From positions 1 through 38,954 of the forward strand of contig JAHZLQ010000064.1 in the NCBI GenBank assembly GCA_022599775.1: DNA of 38,954 bases. The letters are read 5' to 3'. The notes under the pieces were generated by a model. It did not search any database, was not told the DNA's origin, and saw nothing but the letters and a program-made list of their open reading frames with translations. Both the position numbers and the translations under genes were made by a program. Shown in pieces: positions 16,861 through 25,236 of the stretch. Source of the DNA: Gammaproteobacteria bacterium. GTDB taxonomy: Bacteria > Pseudomonadota > Gammaproteobacteria > Nevskiales > Nevskiaceae. Position 1 is the stretch's first letter; every line of letters begins with the position of its first letter.

Positions 16861-17903
16861 GCCAAGGCCTGATCGACGATGCGATCCAATCCCATACGTA
16901 CAGGATCCTGACACGGCAGGCCCATAAAGTCCTCGATTTCAGCACAGGCGCGCTGCGCCGCTTCGTTGTCGAGTTTGGAGGTGTTCAGCGCCACGCCGAC
17001 CGCCACCACGTCCGGGCTGGTCAGTCGGGATGCCTGCAGGTTCGTCTCCAGGCAGGTCTTCAGCTCAGGCAGGCTGAACTCCGGGAGCCCGCGCATATGC
17101 GGCCGCCCCGGCTCATGACACAGCACCAGCGCATCCGGCTGCGAGCCGTGCAGCAGGCCCAGCGACACCCCGGCGTAGGACGGATGAAACAGCGAGCCCT
17201 GCCCTTCGATCACATCCCAACCGCCGTCGTCGCGCGCTGGCGACACCCATTCCGCGCCACCCGAAATGAAATCGGCAACGACCGCATCGATCGGAACGCC
17301 GCCGCCGGCGATCAGGATGCCGGTCTGACCGGTGGCGCGGAAATTGGCGGCGACGCCGCGCTTGAGCAATTCGCGCTCGATGGCCAGGCTCGTATACATC
17401 TTGCCGATCGAACAGTCCGTGCCGACGGTCAGCAGACGCAGGCCGGCGCGGCGACTGCCTTTGCCGACCGGAATCTCATGCTGGAACTGGCGCGCCTCGA
17501 ACAATTCCCGGCCGGTACGGGCAGCGGCCGCGACGATCTCGGGATGCGCACTCAGACGCTGGTGCAGGCCCGAGGCCACGTTGAGACCCGCCTCCAGCGC
17601 CGTAACCACATCGCGCACGATGTCCGGGCTCAAACGGCCGCCGGCGTTGGCAACGCCGAGAACCATGGTGTTGGCACCAGCGGCCTTGGCATCGACGCAG
17701 GACAGGTCCGGAAGTTCCAGCTCGGGCACGCACTCGGCGCCGCGCAGCTGACCGATGCACCATTGTGGCCGCCAGTACGCCAGTCCACGCGCCGTCTTGA
17801 TCGAAAGTTCGTCCGCGGCATTGCCCAGATACAGCAGATAGGGCGGCCCCCAGCTCGCGGGGGCATTCGTTTCAGGTTGTTTGTTTTCGTGGGAATTGGT
17901 CAT
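16845..17903 (-). CDS. dgcN: DUF1611 family protein, DgcN-like N-acetyltransferase (D-glutamate)
   Basis: A 352-residue DUF1611 protein. A Rossmann-like N-terminal domain of about 140 residues is followed by a P-loop-like domain with GTDCSIGK at about 161-168 and a conserved EGQGSLFHPSYAGVSLGLLHG region, both typical of the family. A marine Pseudoalteromonas homologue, DgcN, was shown to acetylate D-glutamate, which DgcA then racemises (known from the literature, recalled rather than checked). The genes overlap here in the same order. The product, N-acetyl-L-Glu, would need a deacetylase to give L-Glu, and none is evident in the window. The gene is first in the pair, about 140 nt downstream of the predicted start point of promoter D. 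Without context the family could only be called DUF1611. Confidence 0.85.
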   Translation of the reverse strand: MTNSHENKQPETNAPASWGPPYLLYLGNAADELSIKTARGLAYWRPQWCIGQLRGAECVPELELPDLSCVDAKAAGANTMVLGVANAGGRLSPDIVRDVVTALEAGLNVASGLHQRLSAHPEIVAAAARTGRELFEARQFQHEIPVGKGSRRAGLRLLTVGTDCSIGKMYTSLAIERELLKRGVAANFRATGQTGILIAGGGVPIDAVVADFISGGAEWVSPARDDGGWDVIEGQGSLFHPSYAGVSLGLLHGSQPDALVLCHEPGRPHMRGLPEFSLPELKTCLETNLQASRLTSPDVVAVGVALNTSKLDNEAAQRACAEIEDFMGLPCQDPVRMGLDRIVDQALACCGN

Positions 17904-18342
17904 TGGAATCCAGGGAGGCGTTCCGGTTTTGTTATCGGGATGCTGGGCAGCACAAACGCATCAAGCGGCAAACCGGTTCGCCGCGGAAATCGCCGCTTCT
18001 ATCCGGATGCCTGGAGGGTGGAGGCTGCCTTCGCATTGGTGCTCAAAACGATAGTCGGCACAGGCGAGTGGGCTCCAATCAAAAGATCGATTGAGCCCAT
18101 AACTGAGGGTTATCTTCGTTGTGGTTCAAGGCCTGCAGCGCCGACAAGCACCACTCAATTCAAGGAGATAGGCCGGATTTTGCGAAGCGCAAAGCGCAGT
18201 GCCGAACGCATCGACGGCGGCGCGCGCCGGCAAGCACGCCATACCAGCCGCCGAGCCGCCAACCGCGCTACCGGGAATCGTGGAACACCTGCGTCGCCGC
18301 AGAGGCGGCCCGGCCTGGAGCGACCACCAGGCCTGTTCCGGG
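17904..18342. other. intergenic region holding promoter D
   Basis: This stretch separates the symporter stop from the dgcN start; both genes are on the minus strand. Promoter D occupies 18051-18115. The rest holds no gene, repeat or RNA that I can recognise, and no clear terminator for the symporter operon. Confidence 0.55.
18051..18115 (-). promoter_or_regulatory. LysR-box promoter D, upstream of dgcN-dgcA
   Basis: CATAAC-TGAGG-GTTAT lies at 18098-18113; the last arm base deviates. On the minus strand it is followed, with the usual 14-bp gap to the seven-base arms, by TTGATTGG (18082-18075). The -10 element (GACTAT, 18056-18051) is one base further than in the other sites. It is the most degenerate copy after G, but sits before the D-glutamate genes, the best-supported target of this regulator type. 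Confidence 0.75.
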
Positions 18343-19665
18343 TCAGACCGGGCGGGTGTCGCCCGACTGTTCGTAGACCTCGGTATCCAGCTGCTTTTCG
18401 CTATTGGCGACGATGCAGGTCACGACGCAGTCGCCGGTCACGTTCACCGCCGTGCGCGCCATGTCCAGAATGCGGTCGACGCCGATGATCAGGCCGATGC
18501 CGGCCACCGGCAGTCCGACCTGGGTGAGCACCATCGACAGCATGATCAGGCCGACACCAGGCACCCCGGCCGTGCCGATCGACGCCAGAGTGGCGATGAG
18601 CACCACCATGAGCAGCTGGCTGGTATCGAGATCGATGCCGTAGACCTGCGCGATGAAGATCGTGGCCACGCCCTGCATGATCGCGGTGCCGTCCATGTTG
18701 ATCGTCGCGCCCAAGGGCACCGTGAACGAGGCCACCGCGTTCTTCACGCCGAGCTTGCGCTCAAGCACCTCCAGGCTCAAAGGAATGGTGGCATTGCTCG
18801 ATGCGGTCGAGAACGCGAACAGCTGCACGTCGCGAATCTTGCGCAGCAGGGTGCGCGGGCTCAGTCCACTGAGCAGCTTGAGCAGGCTGGGGTAGACCAG
18901 GAAGGCATGCGTCGTCAGCACCGCCAGCACCAGCAGCAGGAATTTCAGCAGGGGCAGGAACGCGCCGAAGCCCTCGGTGGCGAAGGTGCGGGCGATGAGT
19001 GCGAACACGCCGTACGGCGCCAGACTCATGACGATGCCGACCACCTTCATGATGATCGCGTCGAGATCCTGGAAGAAGCTCAGCATCCGCTTGCCGGGCT
19101 CGCCCGCCATCGTCATGCCCAGCCCGAGCAGGATCGAGAAAATGATCACCGGCAGCATGTCGCCGCTGCTCATCGACTCGAAGATGTTCCGCGGAAACAG
19201 GTTCACCAGCACGTCGACCAGCGGCGGTGCATCGCGGGTGTCGAAGCTCGCATCGGAGCTGAGCGACAGACCCTGGCCGGGCTTGAAGATCAGTGCCGCC
19301 AGCAAGGCGAGCGTGATCGCGCCAGCCGTAGTCAGCAGATAAAGACCCAATGTCTTGGCGCCGATCCGGCCGAGCTGGCGGATGCTGTCGAGCGAGGCCG
19401 TACCGCAGGTCAGCGACACCACGACCAGCGGGATGACGATGACCTGGAGCAGACGCACGAACGCCTGCCCCATGATGTACAGAATGCCGTTGGCGCCGTA
19501 GTCCACCAGCCAGGCGCTGAGGGCCTCGGTGGCGGGCAGCAGGCCGAGCAGATTGATCGAGCCGCCAAGCAGCACGCCCAGCCCCATTCCCACAAAGATC
19601 CGGACCGTCAGTCGGCGCCCCGGATTCGCGGTGGCAAGCGATGGGGATTCATTCGTTGAGTTCAT
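18343..19665 (-). CDS. dicarboxylate/amino acid:cation symporter (DAACS), acidic amino acid type
   Basis: A 440-residue inner-membrane sodium- or proton-coupled importer of the GltP/GltT/DctA family. Diagnostic motifs are present in order: serine-rich hairpin 1 STASSNAT (286-293), NMDGT (323-327), hairpin 2 GTAGVPG (364-370), and TM8 DRILDMARTAVNVTGD (397-412). The arginine in DMART (R404) corresponds to the GltPh residue that contacts the side-chain carboxylate, so glutamate/aspartate or C4-dicarboxylates are the expected substrates rather than neutral amino acids. It ends the three-M81 operon, 181 nt after the last M81 gene with a hairpin between. Uptake of D-Glu or L-Glu released in the periplasm by the M81 enzymes is the natural inference. 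Confidence 0.93.
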   Translation of the reverse strand: MNSTNESPSLATANPGRRLTVRIFVGMGLGVLLGGSINLLGLLPATEALSAWLVDYGANGILYIMGQAFVRLLQVIVIPLVVVSLTCGTASLDSIRQLGRIGAKTLGLYLLTTAGAITLALLAALIFKPGQGLSLSSDASFDTRDAPPLVDVLVNLFPRNIFESMSSGDMLPVIIFSILLGLGMTMAGEPGKRMLSFFQDLDAIIMKVVGIVMSLAPYGVFALIARTFATEGFGAFLPLLKFLLLVLAVLTTHAFLVYPSLLKLLSGLSPRTLLRKIRDVQLFAFSTASSNATIPLSLEVLERKLGVKNAVASFTVPLGATINMDGTAIMQGVATIFIAQVYGIDLDTSQLLMVVLIATLASIGTAGVPGVGLIMLSMVLTQVGLPVAGIGLIIGVDRILDMARTAVNVTGDCVVTCIVANSEKQLDTEVYEQSGDTRPV

Positions 19666-19725
19666 CGTGGGGCACGACCGTGGTGATGTACGTAGACGGA
19701 GCGATCCGGATTCAATCCTTGCACA

Positions 19726-19760
19726 GCAAGCCCGCCGCCATGACCCGGCAGCGGGCTTGC
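19726..19760 (-). other. intercistronic hairpin between M81 gene E and the symporter gene
   Basis: GCAAGCCCGC (19726-19735) and GCGGGCTTGC (19751-19760) form a perfect 10-bp stem with a 15-nt loop that can pair further. No U-run follows on either strand. It may reduce readthrough into, or set mRNA stability ahead of, the symporter gene. Confidence 0.45.
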
Positions 19761-19846
19761 TGGATTCAACGACGCCGATTGATACGCAACACCCTCGCCG
19801 TCTGCCGCGCGCCTGTCAATGCAGGCGTCGCGGCGGGCAAGCTGCC

Positions 19847-21451
19847 TTAGGGATAGGTCACGTCCTTGCCGTAAGGATAGAAGTTGTTCACGTCCAGGTA
19901 CTTGTAGGGCAGTGCGTCAATGCGGATGGTGCCCAGGAACGGCTGTTCGGGCTCGACCAGCAGTATCGTCTTGGCGTAGCCGCTGTCGTAGTAGCCCCGG
20001 CGGAAATGCACGCGGGACTTGATCGCGATCGCCTTGAAATCATCGGGATTGATGCCGATGTCGAGAAAGGCTTCGGGTTCGGTGTTCTGATGCAGGTAGG
20101 GGCTGATCACCAGCACATTGTTGTCGCCGAACTTGACGCTGATCCACAGCTGCGAACCACCGGCTCCCAGACCGCCGCGAGACATGCCGCCGCTGACGGT
20201 GTTGACCGTACCGACCACGCGAATCGGATCACCGGCGGACTTGTCGAGACGGCCACCGACCGCCATGTCGAAGGGATCGCCCGGCTTCACGCCCTTCTTG
20301 CGCAGCGCTTCGATCGCCTCGTTGTCGGCGACCGTGCCGATCAGGGTGTCGCTGAGATCCTGCTCGATCACCTGCTTCAACAGCCAGGTCGCCGCGCCCG
20401 AACGATCGCTATGGTCGGCCAGCACGATCGGATACTCGCCCTTTGTCATCGCCTCCTTGGCCAGACGCACGCCTTCGGTCATCGAGTAGACCTTGGTCCC
20501 GTGCACCAGATCGTCGCGCAGGCGCCAGGCGGTGTTCGCCATGTCGTCGGCGATGTGCGCCGCAAGCTCGGGATCGCCATTGGTGATCACCTGGAAGGCC
20601 ATGCCGGCCTCGGCCGAGTCCATGAAGGCGAAGCCGTAGTAGAAGTTCACATAGACATCAGGCTCGCGCGCTTCCCAGGTCAGGGCTCGCTGCACCAGAT
20701 CCATCCACGGCGAACGCCCGGTCCATTGCAGTACCGACGGCGTGAGAATCGGCGGCTTGCGCGTTTCGGTCACCGGCTTGTAGTTGCCGCGGATCGAACG
20801 GATCAGCGTGCGTGCCGCGCGTTCGCCCTGCAGATAGCCGTCGTAGTGCGGGTAGTACTTCACGCAGAAGGCCAGGTCGGCATACCTCAGGAAATCCTGA
20901 TCCTCGTTGCCGTGCGGATCGAAGGTGCCGGCGATGAAGGCCTTGGGTCCGATCACCTCGCGAACGCGGCGCGCCAGCTCGGCTTCGGGCTTGGCAACAT
21001 CGCGCACACCCATCGCGCCATGCAGGGCCAGATAGGCGCCGTCGAACGGCCCCTGCGCCTTGAGCTCGGAGATCATCTTGTCGACAAAATGATCGTAGGT
21101 GCTTTTATCGATCCAACCCGAGCCGGAGCCGGTCTTCGGAAACAACGGCGATTCGATGCCGATCAATTCCACATTGGCGTGTTCGCGCGCCACCTGCACG
21201 AAGCCGCCCATGTAGCTGCGTGGGGATGCGCTCAGCAGCGCCTCGCCACGGGCCGGCGAACCTTCGTAGATGAAGTCCTCAAGTCGCGTGTCGTACGGCA
21301 GGAAGGTCACGGTCTCGTGCACGAAGTAGATGACCGCGATGCGCACAGGTTTGCTCGCACTGCCGGGCTTGGCGGCAGCTTGCGCACCCATTCCGAAAGT
21401 GGCGGCGGCCAGCACGAAGAGGGACAGTATCGCTCGTCGAATGATGTTCAT
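19847..21451 (-). CDS. M81 (MlrC-like) exported metallohydrolase E
   Basis: The fifth of five paralogues; about 534 residues with a signal peptide (MNIIRRAILSLF to AQAAA). M81 hallmarks are HETVTFLP (H45, E46), LHGAMG, GTFDPHGNE with the D-x-H metal-ligand pair (about D178, H180), ADHSDRSGAATWLL and a C-terminal SRVHFRRGYYDSGYAKT block. MlrC, the founding member, hydrolyses linearised microcystin and its tetrapeptide next to the Adda and iso-D-Glu residues. The metal-ligand assignment is by motif only. It shares VIYFVHET and FAFMDSAEAG with paralogue D, so D and E form one subgroup. The frame is open to 21499, but the start with the signal peptide (21451) is preferred. No strong Shine-Dalgarno is seen. 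Confidence 0.88.
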   Translation of the reverse strand: MNIIRRAILSLFVLAAATFGMGAQAAAKPGSASKPVRIAVIYFVHETVTFLPYDTRLEDFIYEGSPARGEALLSASPRSYMGGFVQVAREHANVELIGIESPLFPKTGSGSGWIDKSTYDHFVDKMISELKAQGPFDGAYLALHGAMGVRDVAKPEAELARRVREVIGPKAFIAGTFDPHGNEDQDFLRYADLAFCVKYYPHYDGYLQGERAARTLIRSIRGNYKPVTETRKPPILTPSVLQWTGRSPWMDLVQRALTWEAREPDVYVNFYYGFAFMDSAEAGMAFQVITNGDPELAAHIADDMANTAWRLRDDLVHGTKVYSMTEGVRLAKEAMTKGEYPIVLADHSDRSGAATWLLKQVIEQDLSDTLIGTVADNEAIEALRKKGVKPGDPFDMAVGGRLDKSAGDPIRVVGTVNTVSGGMSRGGLGAGGSQLWISVKFGDNNVLVISPYLHQNTEPEAFLDIGINPDDFKAIAIKSRVHFRRGYYDSGYAKTILLVEPEQPFLGTIRIDALPYKYLDVNNFYPYGKDVTYP

Positions 21452-21559
21452 AGAGTGGCGCTTGAGGATTATTGAGGAAGGATCACGGTATCGGTCCACA
21501 TGGCGCGGCAGTTCGGCGAGAGGGCGAATCCGATCGGTTCGCCATCGGCAGCAGCCCGC

Positions 21560-23179
21560 CTATGGATAGCTGAGGTTCTTTCCATAGGGATAGAAGTTTT
21601 CCAGTTTCAGCTGCTGGTACTTCAGTGCTTCCAGTCGAACGGTACCGACGAAGGGCTCGTCGGGTTCGACCAGCAGGATCGTCTTGGCATAGCCGGTATC
21701 GTAGTAGCCACGACGGAAGTGCACTCTGGATTTGATCGCGATGACATCGAAGTCGTCCGCATTGATGCCGATCTCCAGAAAGGCCTGCGGATCGGTGTTC
21801 TGATGCAGGAACGGGCTGATGATGACGACATTGCCGTCACCGAACTTCACGCTGACCCAGAGCTGCTGGCCGCCCGAGCCGGCCGCTCCGCCGCGCCGCG
21901 AAGGCGCACCGCTGACGGTATTGACCGTGCCCTCGATCCGGACCGGCTCGCCGGCTGACACGTCCAGCCGCCCGCCGATCATCATGTCGAACGGATCGCC
22001 CGGCTTCACGCCTTTCTTGCGCAAGGCCTCGATCGCATCGAAGTCGGCCACCGTCGCGATCAGCACGTTGCTCAGCTTCTGGTCGATGACCTGCTTCAGC
22101 AGCCAGGTCGCGGCGCCCGAACGATCACTGTGGTCCGCCAGCACCACCGGCGCCTTGCCCTGCTTCACCGCTTCCTTGGCGAGGCCGACACCTTCGTTGA
22201 TGCGGTACACCTTGGTGCCGTAGACCAGTTCCTTGCGCAACCGCCACGCCGTGTTCGCCAGATCATCGGCGATGTGCTCGGCCAGCTCCGGATCGCCATT
22301 GGTCATCACCTGAAAGGCCATGCCGGCTTCCGCCGAATCCATGAACGCGAATCCATAGTAGAAACTGACATACACGTCCGGCTCACGCGCCTCCCAGACC
22401 AGGGCGCGCTGCACCAGATCCATCCACGGCGAAGTGCCGGTCCACTGCAGCACCGAGGGCGTGATGATCGGCGGCTTGCGCGTGGCAGTGGTGGGCTTGT
22501 AGTCCCCACGGATCGCCCGGATCAGGGTGCGGGCGGCACGCTCGCCCTGCAAGGGGTAGTCGTAGTGCGGATAGTATTTGACGCAGAATGCGAGATCGGC
22601 GTAACGCAGAAAATCATCGTCTTCGTTGCCGTGGGGATCAAAGGTGCCGGCGATGTATCCCTTGGGACCGATCACTTCACGAACCCGCCGCGCCAGTTCC
22701 GCTTCGGGCTTGGCGACGTCGCGCACGCCCATCGCGCCGTGCAATGACAGATAGACGCCGTCGAACGGACCCTGCGCCTTCAACTCCGAGATCATCTTGT
22801 TGACGAAGTGATCGTAGGTGGTCTTGTCGATCCAACCCGATGCGGAGCCGGTCTTGGGCATCAGCGGCGACTCGATGCCCACCAGCTCGACATTGGCGTG
22901 CTCGCGCGCGACCTTCACGAAACCGCCCATTGCGGTCATCGGCCCGGAGCTCAACAGCGCCTCGCCGCGTGCCGGCGAGCCCTCGTAGATGAAGTCCTCG
23001 AGCTTGGTGTCGTACGGCAGAAACGTCACCGTTTCATGCACAAAGTAGATGACCGCGATGCGCACCGGCTTGCTGGCATTGATCGGCTTGTCCGCCGCCA
23101 GGGCGGCAGCGCCTGGCAGCGATGCACCCACCGCCGCCAGGGCCAGCAACATCAGTACCGTTCGTCTTGCAGTAGTCAT
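21560..23179 (-). CDS. M81 (MlrC-like) exported metallohydrolase D
   Basis: A 539-residue paralogue with signal peptide MTTARRTVLMLLAL to AALAA. Motifs are HETVTFLP (H48, E49), LHGAMG (H147), FDPHGNE (D181, H183) and ADHSDRSGAATWLL. It groups with E by VIYFVHET, TKLEDFIYEG and FMDSAEAG. It differs from the others in an MTAMGGFVKV segment near residue 81 and an AlaSer change in the GSASGW loop (GSGSGW in the rest), which could alter substrate choice. It sits 108 nt before E and 200 nt after C; the C-D gap holds a large palindromic repeat. Confidence 0.88.
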   Translation of the reverse strand: MTTARRTVLMLLALAAVGASLPGAAALAADKPINASKPVRIAVIYFVHETVTFLPYDTKLEDFIYEGSPARGEALLSSGPMTAMGGFVKVAREHANVELVGIESPLMPKTGSASGWIDKTTYDHFVNKMISELKAQGPFDGVYLSLHGAMGVRDVAKPEAELARRVREVIGPKGYIAGTFDPHGNEDDDFLRYADLAFCVKYYPHYDYPLQGERAARTLIRAIRGDYKPTTATRKPPIITPSVLQWTGTSPWMDLVQRALVWEAREPDVYVSFYYGFAFMDSAEAGMAFQVMTNGDPELAEHIADDLANTAWRLRKELVYGTKVYRINEGVGLAKEAVKQGKAPVVLADHSDRSGAATWLLKQVIDQKLSNVLIATVADFDAIEALRKKGVKPGDPFDMMIGGRLDVSAGEPVRIEGTVNTVSGAPSRRGGAAGSGGQQLWVSVKFGDGNVVIISPFLHQNTDPQAFLEIGINADDFDVIAIKSRVHFRRGYYDTGYAKTILLVEPDEPFVGTVRLEALKYQQLKLENFYPYGKNLSYP

Positions 23180-23258
23180 ATCAAGGGCTCATCGGACTAC
23201 TTGTAGGGTCACTTGAAAACCGGACGGCTGGCACCTGCGTGGACCAACCAAGAAACGG

Positions 23259-23349
23259 GTAGCCCGAATGAAGCGCAGCGGAATCCGGGACCACCGGGCG
23301 ACATTGTGAAACCTTGCTCCCGGATTCCGCCGTGCTCCATCCGGGCTAC
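23259..23349. repeat. 32-bp inverted repeat (REP/BIME-like) between M81 genes C and D
   Basis: The left arm (23259-23290, beginning GTAGCCCGAATGAAGCGCAG) is nearly the reverse complement of the right arm (23318-23349, ending CATCCGGGCTAC), with a 27-nt loop. The motif with GTAGCCCG and GGAATCCGGG is a widespread proteobacterial intergenic palindrome. It lies in the middle of the operon and would form a strong RNA hairpin, perhaps damping expression of the distal genes. Confidence 0.8.
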
Positions 23350-23379
23350 GCTTGGTTTCGAAACCTGCGCTCCGCAGCA

Positions 23380-24999
23380 CTACGGATAGGTGACGTTCTT
23401 GCCGTAGGGATACAGGTGATCCAGCTTGAGGTGCTGGTAATCCAGCGCTTCGAGATGAACCGTGCCCAGGAACGGCTGCTCCGGCTCGACCAGCAGGATC
23501 GTCTTGGCGTAGCCGTTGTCGTAGTAGCCGCGCCGGAAATGCACGCGCGACTTGATCGCGATCACATCGAAGTCGGCGGGATTGATGCCGATCTCCAGAA
23601 ACGCCTCGGGATTGGTGTTCTGGTGCAGGTACGGACTGATGACGACCACGTTACCGTCGCCGAACTTGACGCTGACCCAGAGCTGGGACGCTGTCGCGCT
23701 GGTGCCACCACGCCGCCGCCCCATGCCACCGCTCACGGTGTTGACAGTACCGACCACCCGCACCGGATCGCCCGCCGAAACGTCGAGCTTGCCGCCGATT
23801 TCCATGTCGAAGGGGTCGCCCGGCTTGACGCCCTGCTTGCGCAGGGTTTCGATGGCGTCCTCATCCGCGACGGTGCCGATCAGCACGCCGCTCAGCTTCT
23901 GCTCGATGACCTGCTTGAGCAGCCAGGTGGCGGCACCGGAGCGGTCGCTGTGATCCGCCAGCACCACCGGCACCTTGCCTTCCTCGACCGCCTTCTTGGC
24001 GAGACCGACACCCTCGGCCATCTTGTGCACCTTGGTGCCGTAGACCAGCTCCTTGCGTAGACGCCAGGCGGTGTTGGCCATGTCGTCCGCGATGTGCGCC
24101 GCCAGTTCCGGATCCCCGTTGGTGATCACCTGGAACGCCATACCGGCGTCGACGGCATCCGCGAACGCGAAGCCATAGTAGAAATTCACGTAGACATCGG
24201 GTTCGCGCGCTTCCCAGGTCAAGGCGCGCTGCACCAGATCCATCCACGGCGAGGCGCCGGTCCACTGCAGCACCGAGGCGGTGATGATCGGCGGTTTGCG
24301 CGATTCGGTCGTGGGCTTGTAGTCACCACGAATCGAACGGATCAGGGTGCGTGCCGCGCGCTCGCCCTGCAGGTAACCGTCGTAATGCGGGTAGTACTTG
24401 ATGGTGAACGCGAGGTCCGCGTAGCGCAGGAACTCGCCGTCTTCGTTGCCGTGCGGATCGAAGGTGCCGGCGATCATCGCCTTTGGACCGATCGCTTCAC
24501 GCACGCGCCGTGCGATCTCCGCTTCCGGCTTGGCCACACCGCGCACACCCATTGCGCCGTGCAGGGACAGATAGGCGCCGTCGAACGGACCTTGCGCCTT
24601 GAGATCGGCGACCATCTTGTCGACGAAGTAGTCGAAGGCTTCCTTGGTGATCCAGCCGGAGCCGGAGCCCTTCTTGGAACCCAGCGGCGATTCGATGCCG
24701 ACCAGCTCGACGTTGGCGTGCTCGCGCGCAACCTGCACGAAGCCGCCGATGTAGCCCTGCGGCGATGAGCTCAACAGGGCCTCGCCTCGAGCCGGGGAGC
24801 CTTCGAAGATGAAGTCGTCGGTGGTGGTGTCGTACGGCAGGAAGGTCACGGTCTCGTGCGAGAACTTCATCACCGCGATGCGCACCGGCTTGGTGGCGTT
24901 GATGCGCTTGTCGGCGGCCTGCGCGCCCAGGCCCCAGGGCGAAAGTCCGACGACCGCCAGACAGAGCATCGTGAGTAGAGTGCGGCGCGGTAACTTCAT
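23380..24999 (-). CDS. M81 (MlrC-like) exported metallohydrolase C
   Basis: A 539-residue paralogue and the first gene after promoter E. Signal peptide MKLPRRTLLTMLCL to AQAAD. Motifs are KFSHETVTFLP (H48, E49), LHGAMG (H147), FDPHGNE (D181, H183) and ADHSDRSGAATWLL. Although it sits in the D/E operon, its sequence groups with A and B (VMKFSHET, TTTDDFIFEG, FAFADAVDAG). A frame stays open upstream to 25131, but that would cross promoter E; the ATG at 24999 has AGAGGATG as a good Shine-Dalgarno and starts the signal peptide. The predicted leader is about 100 nt. Confidence 0.9.
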   Translation of the reverse strand: MKLPRRTLLTMLCLAVVGLSPWGLGAQAADKRINATKPVRIAVMKFSHETVTFLPYDTTTDDFIFEGSPARGEALLSSSPQGYIGGFVQVAREHANVELVGIESPLGSKKGSGSGWITKEAFDYFVDKMVADLKAQGPFDGAYLSLHGAMGVRGVAKPEAEIARRVREAIGPKAMIAGTFDPHGNEDGEFLRYADLAFTIKYYPHYDGYLQGERAARTLIRSIRGDYKPTTESRKPPIITASVLQWTGASPWMDLVQRALTWEAREPDVYVNFYYGFAFADAVDAGMAFQVITNGDPELAAHIADDMANTAWRLRKELVYGTKVHKMAEGVGLAKKAVEEGKVPVVLADHSDRSGAATWLLKQVIEQKLSGVLIGTVADEDAIETLRKQGVKPGDPFDMEIGGKLDVSAGDPVRVVGTVNTVSGGMGRRRGGTSATASQLWVSVKFGDGNVVVISPYLHQNTNPEAFLEIGINPADFDVIAIKSRVHFRRGYYDNGYAKTILLVEPEQPFLGTVHLEALDYQHLKLDHLYPYGKNVTYP

Positions 25000-25104
25000 G
25001 AATGCATCCTCTTGGTCTGAGTGACTTCGAATTCCTGCGGGCCGCTGTTGGCGGCGCTGAGTCCCACGGCGGTCTCGCGACAGGTTTCGAGAGCGACTAA
25101 GACC

Positions 25105-25168
25105 ATATAGAGCGAGTCCCGCAGCGGCCAATGAATTGATCGCGAGCCTGTATAACCCGCGGTTATGC
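25105..25168 (-). promoter_or_regulatory. LysR-box promoter E, upstream of the three-gene M81 array
   Basis: GTATAAC-CCGCG-GTTATGC (25150-25168) is followed on the minus strand after 14 bp by TTCATTGG (25135-25128) and, 19 bp past TTCATT, by CTATAT (25110-25105) and GGT. It has one of the best -10 elements of the set. It lies between the batE-like stop and M81 gene C, so the M81 array can be transcribed apart from the moxR operon. Confidence 0.85.
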
Positions 25169-25236
25169 CGGCATCTCGCAAATTCCGGCCGCTGGCGAAC
25201 CTCGCTTGAACATGTCGGCGCGACGCTCGATCAGAC

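Noticed and set aside
17929-17936. GTTAT sequence just upstream of dgcN
   Set aside because: A single half-site without the partner arm or the rest of the cassette; promoter D lies further upstream.
25000-25131. N-terminal extension of M81 gene C to 25131
   Set aside because: It overlaps the -35 and -10 parts of promoter E, and a good Shine-Dalgarno and signal peptide belong to the ATG at 24999.
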